From Aurantiochytrium sp. KH105 (Eukaryota; Sar; Bigyra; Thraustochytrida; Thraustochytriidae), in the NCBI GenBank assembly GCA_003116975.1, contig BGKB01000070.1:257810-321809 (forward strand): a DNA stretch of 64,000 bases, written 5' to 3'. Each line of letters begins with the position of its first letter. Position 1 is the first letter of the stretch. The translations under genes and the position numbers were made by a program. Below are positions 10,501 to 18,363 of the stretch, in pieces. Below the pieces are notes generated by a model, which ran no database searches, was not told the DNA's origin, and worked only from the letters and a program-made list of their open reading frames with translations.

Positions 10501-12978
10501 CGCGTCTTGTGCCTCGGTGTCTTCCGACGAAGACGACTCCTCGACCTGTGGTGGCTTCTTGACAAATACCACAAGTCTCGGCAGGCGACTCGCGCTTTCG
10601 AGAACGTCCAGAGCACGCTCAGGTGTAACAGTTTCAGCACAAACGGCAAGTGCCCAGCGATTTCCTGACAGGGTCGTCGCAAGAGGATGCTCGCGAGGGG
10701 GTGCTTCTTGTTCGGAGGTATCCTCGCCCTCTGCGTTGATGCCGTCGTCTGGAGCTTTCTCTTCTTCCTCGGTAGTTTCGGGCTCCACGTACCAGGCTCC
10801 GGCTGTGGACGTCATATTCTCCCAGCCATACGTCTGTACCAGTGCAGCTGTGGCCTGGTCGGCCAAGACACTCTCGCCTGCAACGACCAAAACACGTCCT
10901 GCGCGCTGCGGGTTGCCAAAAGCATAAGCCTTGGGATCTTTCATGAATGAATGCATGGCTTCTTTCGATGCACAAAAGTACACGAATCCGCGCCAGAGAA
11001 TGGAATATCGAGCACGACCTTCCTCGCATGAGACAGGGCATGTCAATCCCCAGGGAGATAAATGCCGAAAACTTGCTTGGGGTGGAGAGTACTGCACCGG
11101 AACTTCCTCTTCGCTCGCTTCGGCTGCATCGTCCGTGGATTGCAACGAGGACTTGTCCGCAAATTCGACGGAGACATTAAACAAGAGCTGGTGCCGCAGC
11201 TCTCGTTCCTCGTCTGGGCCTTCCAGCGGAGGTTCTTCAGGCTCCTCGGGCGTTTCGTCACCATCTTCCGCTGCGTCGTCGGTAGCGCCGTCGACTGGTT
11301 CTGGCGGCGTGTATAGCAATGGCCTAGGAACATTGTAGGCTTTCGTGAGAGCGTCCTCGGCCAGACCTCCATTGGCGTCGGAAAGTCGATCAAAGGCTGA
11401 TTCGACCATGCGATGGAATGGCAAAGTCGCGTCCACCTCGATGATGCGCACTGCCTCCTTTTCAGCCTCTGCGACTATGTCGTTGTACGTGTTTAACATC
11501 TCATCGATTTCTTCCGATGTATGCATTGGCTTGAGATCCTCGAGCCGCGGGACAATGACCCTATTTTCTGGGTCGTCTTCGCTGACGGATCCCTCTTCGC
11601 CAGCTTCGGGCTCATCTTGCTCCTCGACGTCCTCTCCATCTTCACCCTGGGCTTCTCTTGCTGCCGCTGCGGCAGCCTTTCGTGCCTTAGCTTCGGCTTC
11701 TCTCTCCTCGGCGGCTCGCATTTCCGCAACTTGTGCGCCAGTGTAAACCTCTCCTGCATCTGGATGCACGCGGAGACTGGCAAGACGCTTCCGCGCATCC
11801 TCTTTACGCATCTTGAGGTGAATGACTACCGAGGGGAGAATAGCCTTGCGCGTCTCCTCGTCCGTCTCGTGCGTGGCCTCGATGCTTCCGTTTGCATCCA
11901 CGGCATAGCCCCCACAAGCTGCGATTGCATCGCGCAACGTAAAGGAGCAAGCGTCAGCGGACTTGATGTACGGAAGACCAGCACGCTCTGCAATACATTT
12001 GGCTACGGAAGTTTTCCCCGAACGCGGTGGACCCACAACGACGACGTGGGGAGGAACTGCGCCGAGACCCCCCGCTGGTTTTCTTGCGTGCCTGCGTGGC
12101 ATCACGTTTCTCTCCTCCTTCTGCTCTTCCTCCTTTGCGTCTTGCATATCGCTTTCTGCACGGCGTGCATCATGGAGGGCGAGGTTAGCCTTGGGCGTGC
12201 TTTGCCCGAAAGTGTTCGTGTATCGCATCAGGAGCGCGTCTGTAAAGACTGCATTGTCTGTCTGAGCTGCATTTTGAGGGGACCACAGCAAATGGGGCTC
12301 ATCCGGATCCCGAATGCCCGCATGTGAGGGCATGGGCACGACTTCGCCAAGGTCTGCGAGCTTTTGCAGGCATACTTTGAGGCCGCTGTCCTGCTGCGCC
12401 ACTGCTTTGTCGATTCGTTTGGCGTCTGTGTCCGATACGGGAACGAGGACAACTAGCTGTGCGCCTTTGGATGACGACTTGCACGACGGAAGTCTTTCAG
12501 GTTTCCATGTGTTGCCGAAGCCGGCAGCGATTTGCATGCGCCAGAAGGCCTCCATGTCGCCATCATACGGGACTTTGCACACCTTTGCAGAAAGAGCCAC
12601 CTTGTCTTGAAATGACGCATCGTCGAGGTAGACTGACGTGATGCGCAGCTTGAGGCCCACGAGGAAGGCTTCATATTCGAGGGGGTTTGCTGATTCGCAG
12701 TACAGGTGAGCAATTCCGAGAATCCATGCAAGGAACTGCGAAATATCCATGTCGGGCGTGGCCAGGAAAGCCTGGCGCGCCGTCGCCAGGGCGTGTTCAT
12801 CGGAGCAGCCAGCGAGCAGCGTTTTGGCAACGCGACTTGCTAGCTTTTCGACCTCGCCTCGATCAGCAAGACCGGCGTCATATTTTCCAAGGAGGGCCCA
12901 GAGTCCGATGGCCGCCCTTCTTACGCCCTTGTCTTGCGCCACTTGTCGACGCAATTCCTCGAGGCTGCCGGCGGCCAT
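7561..12978 (-). CDS. AK9: AK9-like multi-domain adenylate/nucleoside kinase
   Basis: 1,805 residues. Several adenylate-kinase modules alternate with YHS-like modules, the architecture of metazoan AK9 (AKD1). P-loops: GPPRSGKTSVAK at about 316-327 looks competent. A second at about 690 (VVAGESVLADQATAA) has lost the GKT and is probably inactive. A third, LLGAAGTGKTASA at about 1019-1031, looks competent. A fourth at about 1405 (VGGAEGRSTA) is degenerate. YHS-like segments (pattern Y-x-G-x-x-Y-x-F, then DP and a terminal aromatic) lie near 652-688, 959-1005, 1340-1390 and 1602-1660. A QD/QDQV dipeptide linker occupies about 876-905. AK9 phosphorylates AMP/dAMP and CMP with ATP and is linked to cilia and flagella in animals. 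The first 290 residues are not recognised. The start ATG at 12978 is clear. Confidence 0.78.
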   Translation of the reverse strand: MAAGSLEELRRQVAQDKGVRRAAIGLWALLGKYDAGLADRGEVEKLASRVAKTLLAGCSDEHALATARQAFLATPDMDISQFLAWILGIAHLYCESANPLEYEAFLVGLKLRITSVYLDDASFQDKVALSAKVCKVPYDGDMEAFWRMQIAAGFGNTWKPERLPSCKSSSKGAQLVVLVPVSDTDAKRIDKAVAQQDSGLKVCLQKLADLGEVVPMPSHAGIRDPDEPHLLWSPQNAAQTDNAVFTDALLMRYTNTFGQSTPKANLALHDARRAESDMQDAKEEEQKEERNVMPRRHARKPAGGLGAVPPHVVVVGPPRSGKTSVAKCIAERAGLPYIKSADACSFTLRDAIAACGGYAVDANGSIEATHETDEETRKAILPSVVIHLKMRKEDARKRLASLRVHPDAGEVYTGAQVAEMRAAEEREAEAKARKAAAAAAREAQGEDGEDVEEQDEPEAGEEGSVSEDDPENRVIVPRLEDLKPMHTSEEIDEMLNTYNDIVAEAEKEAVRIIEVDATLPFHRMVESAFDRLSDANGGLAEDALTKAYNVPRPLLYTPPEPVDGATDDAAEDGDETPEEPEEPPLEGPDEERELRHQLLFNVSVEFADKSSLQSTDDAAEASEEEVPVQYSPPQASFRHLSPWGLTCPVSCEEGRARYSILWRGFVYFCASKEAMHSFMKDPKAYAFGNPQRAGRVLVVAGESVLADQATAALVQTYGWENMTSTAGAWYVEPETTEEEEKAPDDGINAEGEDTSEQEAPPREHPLATTLSGNRWALAVCAETVTPERALDVLESASRLPRLVVFVKKPPQVEESSSSEDTEAQDAESAAQDADPPQENPQEEVDPAQQTWADLCAARGVPFLPTVSGQSSSSCSDQNQDQDQVQDQVQDQVQDQDQDQDQDQDQAANETTSEQKTSEELSLADFTDPLEMIPRALEEEFASKAIEDGNFVKLLGWSGSFCPVTLIESGRLVPGQAELVAYHERAFFKFASNAAMEAFRSEPARFARPDTLMRPNPVVLLLGAAGTGKTASADFLATSFGLRKVSRRDLEIHVATRRLARQTLAEGVQSVTVSLESAAQTAPVEATSEEAGENDDAASAGEDAQTEDADQEPADEANEDAPDEEAIAEARREAERAADEEVRYAYLAETIRAGGCVLDDVLDEMIQVERLASELLVPTVVLRLVADQEVAVERTMMATFRWTPPVPKAQQDPEAPADGTEGDEAEEEEQDPEELREAARAAWEENVRAQFAQREEVTAAMIQFLSAAGVTCHDNIDMSGKAGLQPSLRRLRAAVQVHTRSSPRALDAHQTCLVSHGMASKLREEGLVTGAPLGSRCPAEFVDYGQLFKCHNQTVEDAAAGVVVYNGQLFAPGSVRNAKRLLDNPGPFAERSKSLVSVPPRQLFRCSVVGGAEGRSTAVAQSLSKALGAVYVSVETALEYVQARAIDEDSGELWVLGALLQNGEPSADLVMQCVVARCKAEDASLRGFVLDQFPHTVHDAAQLESEGLLPDALVHCGALHGPCLGDLVDLENWFAGWASVSQVHVSADTSVWRAVDKTCAALVQENSPSSCAAFSTVREDEEIGAQIVDLLGTLGSCDLLENSPALGYCLVSFAGGSQESLQKGSPSTLARHKGQLYAFKGPEEAARFVQDPSAFVKHVDDLCRAVKALPLSPAALLAQGDRIGYLEHTLAPLLREGLEQCGIQRLKHPSLSIEESCAKFLALFLRARNEKVSRTARVRREEMLDQFLSECQLFEQIAEQAVGGSGLRAVRSCRNDLAARAALVDRFEDLLQQPPSILVARFTPSQ

Positions 12979-13084
12979 GATGGCAGCGACTGATTTACTC
13001 GCTCAGGCGCCGCGGCTCAAATGCAGCTCGAAGCTGCTGCTGCAGCCGCACGTGCGACTCGCTGGCTTGCGCGCGTCTGTGCGC

Positions 13085-13125
13085 CCGTCCGTCCGTCCGT
13101 CAGTTCGTTCGTTCGTTCGTTCGTC
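13085..13125. repeat. Tetranucleotide microsatellite (GTCC/GTTC)
   Basis: Consecutive GTCC units run directly into GTTC units, with one short break, inside the divergent promoter. Confidence 0.85.
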
Positions 13126-13644
13126 CGTCGCCGATGTGCCAGATGGCTCTGGTTTGACGTCTGCTTGGTGACTTCTTTTCTCGACGTCGCTACCTTTCTT
13201 ATTTCTCTCTACGCTCTGCGCTCTGCCACGGCTCCTTTGCCTTGATCGTGCATTCGCGTTCACGTATCTATCTGTCTATCCATTTGCCACCAAGGAAGGA
13301 CCGCGGGCGCGAGCCATCGTTTGGCGCCAGGCGCTGATCCGCGCCGTTGGAAATGGACGCTCGCGGTGTCCATTCCGGCCGACTAGCCCCCCTCGCCCCT
13401 CCCTTTCTCTACAATGATGGCGGCGGCCAAGGTGTCCCATTCTCTAGGGCGCGGAAAGCAAAGACCTTGCGCTGGAGGGACGAGTCTGAGAGCGCTGCGC
13501 GACGCGGCGCGGAATCGCTGGGCCGTTCTGCGTGCCGAGTACACACCGTTTTACTACTAAAGGTGTGTACCACAATGATCAATGATCGATTATTTTGAGG
13601 CAAGTGAGGGAAGCCAAGTCAACCAAGCGAAACAATAAGAATTA

Positions 13645-13756
13645 AAGCAAAGCAGAGAAGGGTAAAGCAAAGCAAAGCAGAGAAGGGCAAAGCAAAGCAA
13701 AGCAGAGCGGAGCCGAGCGGAGCCGAGCGGAGCCGAGCGGAGCCGAGTGGAGTGGA
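13645..13756 (+). repeat. Pentanucleotide-derived purine array in the 5' region of the PH gene
   Basis: Two copies of a 25-bp unit built from AAAGC pentamers and a GCAGAGAAGGG block are followed by about four copies of the 10-mer GGAGCCGAGC. The array ends only some 25 bp before the ATG at 13783, so it is probably transcribed as 5' UTR or lies at the core promoter. Confidence 0.8.
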
Positions 13757-13782
13757 GCAGGCAGAGCGTGCAGACGGGCACC

Positions 13783-14463
13783 ATGGGCAACGACGGCGAG
13801 AGCGCACTGCACAAGGTCGCGCAGGAGCTGCTAAGAGAGCTCGATGAGGAGGGTGCAAAGGTTCAGGACTGGACACCAGACCAGGTGGCGCGCTTCTGCG
13901 CAGTGCAAAGTGCTTCGGAAGACTCGAGCGTGACTCGTGACGCTGCTGATTCCAAGGAAGCAGCAACCGGTGCGGCAAATGCAAGCTGGACGCCGGCGGC
14001 GCAAGCCATGCGTAAGGACCTGCTTGATTCGAGATCTTCCGGAAGCCCAGCGTCTGGGCTTCGCATGGAAATTGGCGAGCGCGCCAACGGCGAACTTTCG
14101 AGCCCTCGCTCGAGCAAGCCACGAACGCACAGTGGATACGTTGACAAGCGTGCCTCCACGAGTTGGTCACACTGGAATAGGCGATTTTTCGCTCTCAAGG
14201 GCACCAAACTACAGTACTTCCGTGATCGCGCGGACCTCGATCCACGGAAGAGCTTCTATATTACTACCGAGACGGTTGCATTTCCTGTTGCCGCGCGGAA
14301 GCACTGTGTGGAGGTGCGCAATATGCGTGGCGCATCGCGTCCCCTCGTGATTCGCTGCGAGGATGAGGCATCTGCAGAGTCATGGCTTGCTGCGTTCGAC
14401 GCTACAATCCGTGAGCTAGCTTCCGCAACTGATAGCGAGGATGCAGTAGGGGCAAGCGTATAA
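13783..14463 (+). CDS. PH-domain protein
   Basis: 226 residues from the ATG at 13783 (context CACCATGGG). The frame is open slightly upstream, but only from a GTG. Residues 1-110 are polar and probably disordered. Residues about 116-218 form a typical pleckstrin-homology domain: SGYVDKRAST, then WSHWNRRFFALKGTKLQYF, a basic strand ending in FYITTE, and the conserved final-helix Trp in SAESWLAAFDATIREL. PH domains bind phosphoinositides or proteins and recruit their carriers to membranes. The protein has no catalytic domain, so an adaptor role is the most that can be said. Its partner is unknown. It is divergent from the AK9-like gene. Confidence 0.82.
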   Translation: MGNDGESALHKVAQELLRELDEEGAKVQDWTPDQVARFCAVQSASEDSSVTRDAADSKEAATGAANASWTPAAQAMRKDLLDSRSSGSPASGLRMEIGERANGELSSPRSSKPRTHSGYVDKRASTSWSHWNRRFFALKGTKLQYFRDRADLDPRKSFYITTETVAFPVAARKHCVEVRNMRGASRPLVIRCEDEASAESWLAAFDATIRELASATDSEDAVGASV

Positions 14464-15505
14464 TTCATGCATTCCTTTTTGAGTGAAAAGAGGAAAAGAC
14501 AAAACGACGACGGAGAAGAAGAGGAAGCGAGCATTCTAGCTGACGTCCGACATCGCAATCGATTGTATACAGTGACTTCATAGCAGGCGTTCAGAGCAGG
14601 CTGGACGCACTCGTCAGGATTTCTTTGATTGCTTGCAATGCATGAAGAGAGAAAGCTTCGAGTTTCTCTTCTCTTTTTTCGACTTCTTTCATCTTCTTCC
14701 CCCGTCAAAGCCATATTGTGTAAATTTGAAGATCTTCCGTGACCATTGCCGCTACGCAGAGGGTGCTGGAAAGAAATCGCTTTCATTGCCAAGCTTGAAG
14801 CAAGGACAGGAAGCCAGTGATTATCTGTTTAGAATGTGTAGAGAAGAATTTTAATTTTAAAAACTGAAAGCCGAACGCAGGCGGCGTTACCTTTGGACAT
14901 TTTTGTACAAGTCCATTGGCACACTCGAACCGCAAACGACGCACGCGTGAACAGTGGCTTTGAAGCGGACGTTTTTGAATGTTTATAGCCCCCAACATGA
15001 AGGCACGTCTGAACTTTCCTGCTCACAGCGCATCGTTAATGGTTCTCCCTCGTGGGATCGTCGGAAAACATACGATATTTTCTTCGACCCACGATGCAGG
15101 GAGCCTAGCGCGAAATGCGATGTACCAGATCGCATCTCCGTGCTCAAAGGCAGTGCGCACGAGCACACATGTCTCGAGCCGACGTCATTATCAAGACGAT
15201 ACCGCCCCCTGGTTGTGTCTCCACGAAAGACCAGAGATGAATTTTTGACGGCATCGTCTGTCACAAGTGCCCAGCAATTCTCATCCCAAAATTGTAATTA
15301 ACAGCAAACGAGCCAACCACGTGTCCGCTCGATCCCACCCATTTCTCTACAGCTTCGTCCTCGCCCTCGTCCTCTCTCTCTTCCTCTTCTTTTTGCCGTC
15401 TTCCTCCCCTTTTTCGGTGAAAAGAAGAGGAAACGACTCTAATTCCAGCCGCGAAGTCCCTTCCTTCGCGGTTTCCCAACGACGCTCTTTTCGCGCACCC
15501 GCCGA
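14464..15505. other. Convergent 3' spacer, expected to hold the selenoprotein T SECIS element
   Basis: About 1 kb between the convergent PH and selenoprotein T genes; unusually long for a 3' spacer in this window, and more AT-rich than the genes. The selenoprotein T 3' UTR (minus strand, below 15506) must contain a SECIS hairpin if the TGA is recoded. ATGA tetramers, a required part of the SECIS core, occur on the minus strand near 15195 and 15283. I could not draw a convincing SECIS around either. No gene is visible. Confidence 0.5.
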
Positions 15506-16207
15506 CTAAATCTGGCGGTCCTCGAAAGCATGGCCGGTGGCGCGCTCGAGGCCAGCGGCATCGAGGAGGTTGACCACCTCTTCGAGACGAGGCATGCGCC
15601 CAGCCTGTAGCTTCGAAAAGATGACATTGTCTCCAAGGGAAATCTCAAAAGCACCGGACGACGCCATATTTTGCGCCACGCTGCTCAGCACAAAGAGACC
15701 CAGAAAGGTCTGCATTTGGTACTGACGCATGAGCACGATAATGTCAGGCGTCTGCATACCGAGGCGATCGAAGATCTGATCGCCAAAAAGCATAAGAACA
15801 ACGCCAGCGATCTGCGCAGCGCCCGCGCCCTGCAGCAAGTACGGCACGATCCAGGAGGGCTGATAATTGTCGCCATGGATTTTGCCCTCCAGGTCCGGGT
15901 ACTCAGTCTCCAAGAACCGCTTCAAAGCCAAAAAGTTCTTGCGGTAGTTTCAGCTGGTACAAAACTCCACAAAGATCTCAACCGCGCCCTGGGGCGCGGC
16001 CTCGCCCGCCTCGACCTCCGCGAGGGGCGCCTTTCCATCCTCGTCGTCGTCATCGCCGCCCAGGTGCACGGGGGCCACCTCCTCGGCCGCGACGAGCACC
16101 ACGGTCGACGGCGCCATCCAGCTGCCGACGGCCGGGTCCGCGCCGCCGCCGCCCCCGAGCACCGTCAGCAGCGCCACGGCCGCCGCCGCCGCGCCGCGCG
16201 CGCGCAT
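15506..16207 (-). CDS. SELENOT: Selenoprotein T with in-frame TGA (Sec) codon
   Basis: Two adjacent open frames in the same phase are separated by a single TGA at 15950-15952. Reading through it gives one 233-residue protein with the redox motif C-T-S-U (Cys83, Sec86), matching the CxxU of selenoprotein T. The sequence after it matches the family: YPDLEGKIHGDNYQP, FGDQIFDRLGMQTPDII, SSGAFEISLGDNVIFSKL, then LEEVVNLLD. The start at 16207 gives an N-terminal signal peptide (Ala/Val/Leu-rich, then Gly/Asp); an in-frame ATG at 16336 is less likely. Selenoprotein T is an ER-membrane thioredoxin-fold oxidoreductase, and the hydrophobic stretch after the redox motif fits its membrane segment. It is divergent from RagA. 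Seen directly: the TGA, the frame continuity and the motif. Inferred: selenocysteine insertion. Confidence 0.88.
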
Positions 16208-17105
16208 CTTCGCTGCCCCGCCCGCCGCGTGCACCGCCCGGCCCGCGCGTGTCTCGTTCGGGCTCTGCCGCTCCGGGTTTGAATTTGCTCGCTGAGCGTA
16301 ATAGCGCAGTTGCGCCTGGCGAAAGTTCATTTCCACTTGGCCCCGGAAAGTCAGTTATTCCGGCAGAGCCCACTTCGAAAGTGACCGGACAAACTCTGCT
16401 ATACTCCTATACCATGCACACTTTCTTTCTCCGCGCACGCGGCGCCGCGGCACATATGTGCCTCCCTGGCGCCGCCAGTGCGGAATGGCCGCCGCCTCGC
16501 ACTTGCGACGCGGCCATAGCCCACTTGCGGCGCGCCCCGCCCGCCCGTCGCGCCGGCAGTTTCCGCAGGCAGGCGGCGCAAATGTGGTGCCTGCGGCGGA
16601 GGCGGGGTACGGCGCTTGCGCGGCGGATGGAGCACTTGCGCGGGGGCCAAAGCCGACTTGGGGCGGCGGCGATAGCGCACTTGCGCGGGAGGGCACATTT
16701 TCCGCGGAGGAGAGCTGGCGCAGTGGCAATCGCGCGGGAGACCCGCCCGAGCAACAGACAGACAGATAGACAGACAGACGGGCCAGGCCGGGCCAGGTTG
16801 AAACTCGAGACCAGGCAGACCACCATCGTGCTCGAGCCCGGCGCCGGCCCCGACCCCGACCCCGGCCCCGTCGACGGCGGCAGCGCGAGCGCCAGAGCCG
16901 GCCCGTCGCCGCGCGCCGCGCGCCCCGCCGCCCGCCGCGGCAGGACCGCGGAGCGCGCCTCGAGACGCTCACGAGGCGCAGATCGATCAGATCAGATCGC
17001 CAAGGCGCGGATACGCGCACGCGGAGGAGGAGGAGGAGGAGGAGGAGGAGGAGCGGAGGGAGGCGGAGGGAGGCGTAGACGCGGACGCGAAAGGAAACAG
17101 GGACG
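16208..17105. promoter_or_regulatory. Divergent promoter SELENOT / RagA with ACTTGCG motifs
   Basis: A GC-rich spacer with several plus-strand copies of the ATAG/ACTTGCG element also found upstream of the Tudor-ankyrin gene: CGCACTTGCG at 16499, CCATAGCCCACTTGCGG at 16514, GGATGGAGCACTTGCGC at 16625 and CGATAGCGCACTTGCGC at 16670. A GACA/GATA microsatellite (about 16756-16780) and a GGA-trinucleotide run (about 17023-17052) precede the RagA start. The long frame open through this region is compositional. Confidence 0.55.
16499..16688 (+). repeat. Dispersed ATAG-N3-ACTTGCG promoter motif cluster
   Basis: At least four copies of ACTTGCG, three of them preceded by ATAG or ATGG at a constant distance of three bases, plus a near copy (CCGACTTGGG at about 16653). 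It shares its core with the cluster at 3066-3135. Confidence 0.6.
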
Positions 17106-18005
17106 ATGAAACAAAAGATGCTGCTCATGGGCAGCAGCGGGTCCGGGAAGACCTCGATGCGCTCGATTATCTTCGCGAACTACCTCGCGCGCGACGCCAT
17201 GCGGCTGTCGATGACACTCGACGTCGAGCACACGCACGTGCGTTTCCTGGGGAACCTCGTGCTCAATCTTTGGGACTGCGGCGGCCAGGATGTCTTTTAC
17301 GAGAGCTACTTTGAGTCGCAGCGCGACCACATCTTCAGTAACGTCGCCGTGCTCATTTACGTGTTCGATATCGCAAGCCAGCATCCCGAGAAGGATATTG
17401 ACTACTACCGGGGCTGTCTTGAGGCCATCACTCAAAACTCCGACAACGCCAATATCTTTGTGCTTATCCACAAGATGGACATGATTGCCGACCCTGTCGC
17501 GCGGCGCGAGGCCTTCAAGCAGTACGAGCAGACCATTTTGGGTCACTCCCAGGGCATGAAAGTGCGCTGCTTTGCAACATCCATTTGGGACGAGACGCTC
17601 TACAGGGCATGGTCCGCCATTGTTTACTCACTCATCCCTGACATGGAGATCCTGGAGACCAACCTGAGTAAACTTTGCGAGGTCCTCGATGCCGATGAGG
17701 TTGTCCTTTTTGAGCATGCTACTTTTTTGGTCATCTCACATGCAACGCGCAAGCTGCACCGCGACATGCATCGCTTCGAGAAAATTTCCAACATTATCAA
17801 GCAGTTCAAGCTCAGCTGCGGCAAATCGATGGCCCAGTTTCAGGCAATGGACGTCAGAAACTCCAACTTCACTGCCTTTATCGATACCTTTACACCAAAC
17901 ACGTCCATCATGGTGATCGCCTCTGACCCAGACATTCAGCCAGCTATTGTGCACCATAATTTGAAGCGCGCGAAGACTCAGTTTGAGCAGGTTCTTCGCC
18001 TGTAA
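17106..18005 (+). CDS. RRAGA: Ras-related GTP-binding protein A (RagA/Gtr1 type)
   Basis: 299 residues, typical of RagA. The G1 P-loop GSSGSGKT spans residues 9-16. The switch II motif WDCGGQD is at 56-62 and the G4 motif HKMD at 122-125; the Rag family uses His in place of the Asn of NKxD. The C-terminal half (from about residue 180) is the roadblock-like dimerisation domain of Rag GTPases, with [11 protein letters not shown]. RagA/B pairs with RagC/D on the lysosome or vacuole, and together they recruit TORC1 in response to amino acids. No RagC/D partner is in the window. Start and stop are unambiguous and no intron is needed. Confidence 0.95.
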   Translation: MKQKMLLMGSSGSGKTSMRSIIFANYLARDAMRLSMTLDVEHTHVRFLGNLVLNLWDCGGQDVFYESYFESQRDHIFSNVAVLIYVFDIASQHPEKDIDYYRGCLEAITQNSDNANIFVLIHKMDMIADPVARREAFKQYEQTILGHSQGMKVRCFATSIWDETLYRAWSAIVYSLIPDMEILETNLSKLCEVLDADEVVLFEHATFLVISHATRKLHRDMHRFEKISNIIKQFKLSCGKSMAQFQAMDVRNSNFTAFIDTFTPNTSIMVIASDPDIQPAIVHHNLKRAKTQFEQVLRL

Positions 18006-18363
18006 CAAGAAATGAAATCGACCCGTAAAAAAGTAACAAACTAACTTGAAGTAGGTAAGGAAGTCATTTCTCTTTTGAAAGCTGTCTTTCCCGAGAAGTT
18101 GCCACGTTGAAGGCCTGCTTATTCGAAAGTACAAGTTCATCGACGATCCAGTATTACCTCACCACAGGCCATTCTCCCTTTCTTGGCCCTTTTTTTCGAA
18201 ATGGGAGTACAGACCACAAGACGGATGTTCTCCGACTGTGGGTTGGCTTCGCCAGCCGCCGAAGAGGAATCTTGTCACTGAAGACCAAAACTTTTTTTCA
18301 GAAACAACAGAGCTTTGCAACTTACGAATAACGAAAATTAGTCCCAGAGGCAGTTTCTTGAAC
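18006..18363. other. Convergent 3' spacer
   Basis: The 3' regions of RagA and the giant membrane gene. AT-rich with short A and T runs; no gene visible. Confidence 0.6.

Larger units (their letters stand above)
12979..13782. promoter_or_regulatory. Divergent promoter AK9-like / PH-domain gene
   Basis: The spacer between divergent starts. It contains GTCC and GTTC tetranucleotide runs (13085-13125), a TATCTATCTGTCTATC stretch near 13264, and a long purine-rich pentanucleotide array just before the PH gene. No coding frame here is convincing. Confidence 0.5.

Noticed and set aside
16249-17109. 286-codon plus-strand frame ahead of RagA
   Set aside because: It lies over the divergent promoter and the 5' end of selenoprotein T, is low-complexity, and stops where RagA begins.
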